From NCBI GenBank assembly GCA_020431945.1, contig JAGQHH010000067.1, forward strand, positions 1-34,862: a stretch of 34,862 nucleotides of DNA, in the 5' to 3' direction. Below the pieces are notes generated by a model. It ran no database searches, was not told where the DNA came from, and saw only the letters and a program-made list of their open reading frames with translations. A program made the position numbers and the translations under genes. This document shows, one piece after another, positions 32,944 through 34,862 of this stretch; within the stretch, counting starts at the first letter, position 1, and every line of letters starts with the position of its first letter. Source of the stretch: Cyanobacteria bacterium HKST-UBA02 (GTDB lineage Bacteria > Cyanobacteriota > Vampirovibrionia > Obscuribacterales > Obscuribacteraceae).

Positions 32944-34013
32944 AATGGCCGCTTGACCACCGCTGCCGGCACCCGGCTGTCGCGGATCTCGATGGCGAGC
33001 TCGGTCCCCAGAGCGGCGACAGATGCATCCACAAGAGCGAAAGCGATGGGATAGCCGACAAAGATTCCCTGAGAGCCGCTTGTTACCTCGCCGACTCTCT
33101 TGTCCCCGGCAAAGACCGCATAGCCCTGACGGGGAAGGGCACGTCCCTCAGCCTTCAGACAGACGACCTTGCGTTTCAAATCGCCATCCTTCTGGGCCTT
33201 GAGAACACTTTTACCGATAAAATCAGGGCCCTCGGTCTTGACGCTCCAGCCGAGACCGGCTTCCACCGGGCTTATCTCGTCGGTGAGCTCGTGGCCGTAG
33301 AGAGGCAGACCTGCCTCCAGGCGGAGGGTGTCCCGGGCACCGAGACCGCAGGGCGCTATGTTATAACCGGCCCCCCTTTCCATGAGGATCTTCCAGAGCT
33401 GTTCGCAATTCTGCGCCGGTACCATGATCTCGAAGCCGTCTTCACCGGTATATCCGGTTCTGGCGATGGTCACCTTGATGCCATCCACAGTGCCCTGGGC
33501 GAGGGTGAATGACTTCATTGCTTTGACAAATTCACCGAAGATATCGACGGCCAGAGCTTCCGCTTTCGGTCCCTGCAAGGCCAGCAGCCCGGTGGTGTCG
33601 GAAATATCGGTCATCTCCACCGCGAACTTCGAGCTGTGCTCCTTGAGCCAGGCCCAGTCCTTAGCGATGTTCGAAGCGTTGACGATGAGCAGATAATCGT
33701 TTTCTCGCCGGTAGACGATGAGATCATCGACGGTACCACCATCTTCTCTGACCATCTGAGTATAAAGTGCCTTTTTGGGCTGATCGAGACGGTCCAGATC
33801 GTTGGGGATCATATGTTGAACGAATTCATGCGCCGCCGCCCCCGACACCACGAACTCACCCATATGGGACACATCGAAGAGTCCCACAGCCTGCCTGGTA
33901 GCCATATGCTCGGCGACGATGGACTTGTACTGAACGGGCATGTTCCAGCCGGCAAAGTCGACCATCCGGCCGGATTGGGAAACGTGCCAGTCATACAGCG
34001 GAGTGTGCAGCAT
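32928..34013 (-). CDS. gcvT: Glycine cleavage system T protein (aminomethyltransferase)
   Basis: Transfers the one-carbon unit from aminomethyl-GcvH to tetrahydrofolate, releasing ammonia. The 361-residue sequence begins MLHTPLYDWHVSQSGRMVDF and AGWNMPVQY, and includes LFDVSHMGEF, LALQGPKAE, IARTGYTGEDGFEI, LGARDTLRLEAGLPLYGHEL and VTSGSQGIFVGYPIA, all standard. The reading frame extends to 34088 (GTG), adding 25 residues; ATG 34013 gives the family's normal beginning and is preferred, though no strong Shine-Dalgarno is visible before either. With gcvH it supplies two of the four proteins of the complex; lpd and gcvP must be elsewhere. Confidence 0.96.
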   Translation of the reverse strand: MLHTPLYDWHVSQSGRMVDFAGWNMPVQYKSIVAEHMATRQAVGLFDVSHMGEFVVSGAAAHEFVQHMIPNDLDRLDQPKKALYTQMVREDGGTVDDLIVYRRENDYLLIVNASNIAKDWAWLKEHSSKFAVEMTDISDTTGLLALQGPKAEALAVDIFGEFVKAMKSFTLAQGTVDGIKVTIARTGYTGEDGFEIMVPAQNCEQLWKILMERGAGYNIAPCGLGARDTLRLEAGLPLYGHELTDEISPVEAGLGWSVKTEGPDFIGKSVLKAQKDGDLKRKVVCLKAEGRALPRQGYAVFAGDKRVGEVTSGSQGIFVGYPIAFALVDASVAALGTELAIEIRDSRVPAAVVKRPFYKRA

Positions 34014-34130
34014 CAGCGTATTGGCTTCGGTTGCAGAGTTGAGAACAATCCAGATCGCGGGGCGGTCAAAGTCAGAGACGAGGGACACGCCTTGTTCATT
34101 ACGTGAACGGCCCCTCCCTGGTCCCTCGAC

Positions 34131-34862
34131 CTACGCCTTCCCCAGTTCCTCCCGGCACTTCTCCAGCAGCGCCTTCGTCTTGCGAATGCCGGCGTACTCG
34201 TCGAGTTCGTGTCCTTCGTATTCGATCCCGACGTACCCGTTGTAACCGGCTTGAAGCACGATCTTCATCATCTTCAGGAAGTCGTGCTCCTGGTTCCATT
34301 TGCGGTCGTACGTCATGTACGGATGCTCGTCGTCGAACTCGTACGACTTCGCACTCACGGCATGGGCGAACGGCATCAGCTCTTCGACCCCCTTGTACCG
34401 GTCGTACCATTCCCCTTTGTTCCGATCGATGCCGAAGTTGCCGAAGTCCGGCAGCGTGCCGCAGTGCGGATGATCGACCTGTCGCATCACTTCCGACAGC
34501 CAGGCCCCATTCGATGACAGCCCGCCATGGTTTTCGACGAGCACGCTCAACTGGTGCTGCTCGGCAAACATCGTCAACTTGTGGAGCCCATCCGCCGCCC
34601 GCTGAATCTGCTCTTCGTAGGTGCCGCCGCTCGCGGCGTTGACACGAATCGCATGACATCCCAGGAACGCAGCAGCTTCGACCCACTTCTTGTGGTTGTC
34701 GACCGCCTGATTCCGCTTCACGTCGTTTGGGTCGCCCAGGTTCCCCTCGCGGTCGCACATGATCAGCAGGCTCTTCACCCCGTGATCCTCCGCCCGCTTC
34801 TTCATCTGGCCCAGATATTCCTGGTCGGTCGCCTTGTCCATGAAGAACTGGTTGACGTACTC
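34131..34862 (-). CDS. Sugar phosphate isomerase/epimerase (TIM barrel), 5' end missing
   Basis: Xylose-isomerase-like TIM-barrel protein, 243 residues to the stop, open at the window's right edge. Recognised by [16 protein letters not shown] (metal-binding Glu), [10 protein letters not shown] (Asp), GYVGIEYEG (Glu) and an early [15 protein letters not shown] strand (here [11 protein letters not shown]). Function within this broad family (inositol or sugar epimerases, AP2Ec fold) cannot be told. The wording of the sequence ([20 protein letters not shown]) is typical of planctomycete homologues as I recall them. All 11 Arg codons are CGN, whereas genes to the left use AGA/AGG freely, so this part may be transferred or belong to another genome. 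Confidence 0.85.
   Translation of the reverse strand, partial: EYVNQFFMDKATDQEYLGQMKKRAEDHGVKSLLIMCDREGNLGDPNDVKRNQAVDNHKKWVEAAAFLGCHAIRVNAASGGTYEEQIQRAADGLHKLTMFAEQHQLSVLVENHGGLSSNGAWLSEVMRQVDHPHCGTLPDFGNFGIDRNKGEWYDRYKGVEELMPFAHAVSAKSYEFDDEHPYMTYDRKWNQEHDFLKMMKIVLQAGYNGYVGIEYEGHELDEYAGIRKTKALLEKCREELGKA

Noticed and set aside
34014..34130. Glycine riboswitch upstream of gcvT
   Set aside because: The space before the next gene is only about 120 bases and I see no paired aptamer structure in it.

Overview
The window is a 34.9 kb piece of a bacterial chromosome, GC-rich and densely coded, with many genes overlapping or separated by a few bases. Housekeeping genes (dnaK, ffh, rpsP, khpA, gcvT, gcvH) confirm a chromosome. 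Signal peptides, one lipobox lipoprotein, many membrane proteins and an AlgI/AlgJ-type O-acetylation pair suggest a Gram-negative type envelope. The lineage cannot be fixed from sequence alone. The style (families of secreted TPR/aspartyl-protease proteins, large toxin-like metallopeptidases, atypical ffh-rpsP neighbourhood) recalls non-photosynthetic Cyanobacteriota such as Obscuribacterales, but this is a low-confidence impression. The last ~0.75 kb carries a sugar phosphate isomerase/epimerase of planctomycete flavour with different codon use and may be foreign or a chimeric join.

Layout. 1-2.0 kb (minus): 5' part of dnaK and a metallo-beta-lactamase-fold hydrolase. 2.1-5.3 kb: a secreted glycoside-hydrolase-like protein (+) convergent with a secreted alpha/beta hydrolase (-). 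5.4-10.1 kb (+): a three-gene overlapping operon of a small membrane protein, malto-oligosyltrehalose trehalohydrolase (treZ) and a large polytopic membrane protein, ending in a 59-base convergent overlap with a minus-strand membrane protein. 11.1-19.0 kb (+): HD-domain phosphohydrolase, ffh, rpsP, khpA, a tiny GspE/MshEN-N-terminal-like protein, a GNAT acetyltransferase, and three tandem paralogues of a secreted TPR plus double retropepsin-like protein, the first split by an in-frame stop codon. rimM, trmD and rplS, often found after rpsP, are absent here.

19.1-26.1 kb (minus) is the accessory heart of the window. Reading 5'->3' on the minus strand: acyl-CoA dehydrogenase, a fourth TPR/double-retropepsin paralogue, a family 2 glycosyltransferase, a 634-residue protein ending in a HELGH metallopeptidase domain that looks like a polymorphic toxin, an 89-residue acidic protein directly coupled to it (candidate immunity/partner), then an AbiEi/AbiEii toxin-antitoxin pair with a palindrome-rich promoter.

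26.2-32.3 kb (+): HEAT-repeat protein and membrane-anchored partner, a lipoprotein, a terminator, then the AlgI-like MBOAT and AlgJ/AlgX-like pair that probably acetylates an exported polysaccharide. 32.3-34.0 kb (minus): gcvH and gcvT of the glycine cleavage system, separated by a region holding a possible 32-residue membrane microprotein; gcvP is not present. 34.1-34.9 kb (minus): the partial isomerase/epimerase.

The best candidates for an undescribed system are (i) the family of secreted proteins with two DTGA lobes in one chain, which could form an intramolecular aspartyl protease, and (ii) the tightly coupled unit of retropepsin-like protein, glycosyltransferase, toxin-like metallopeptidase and small acidic protein.
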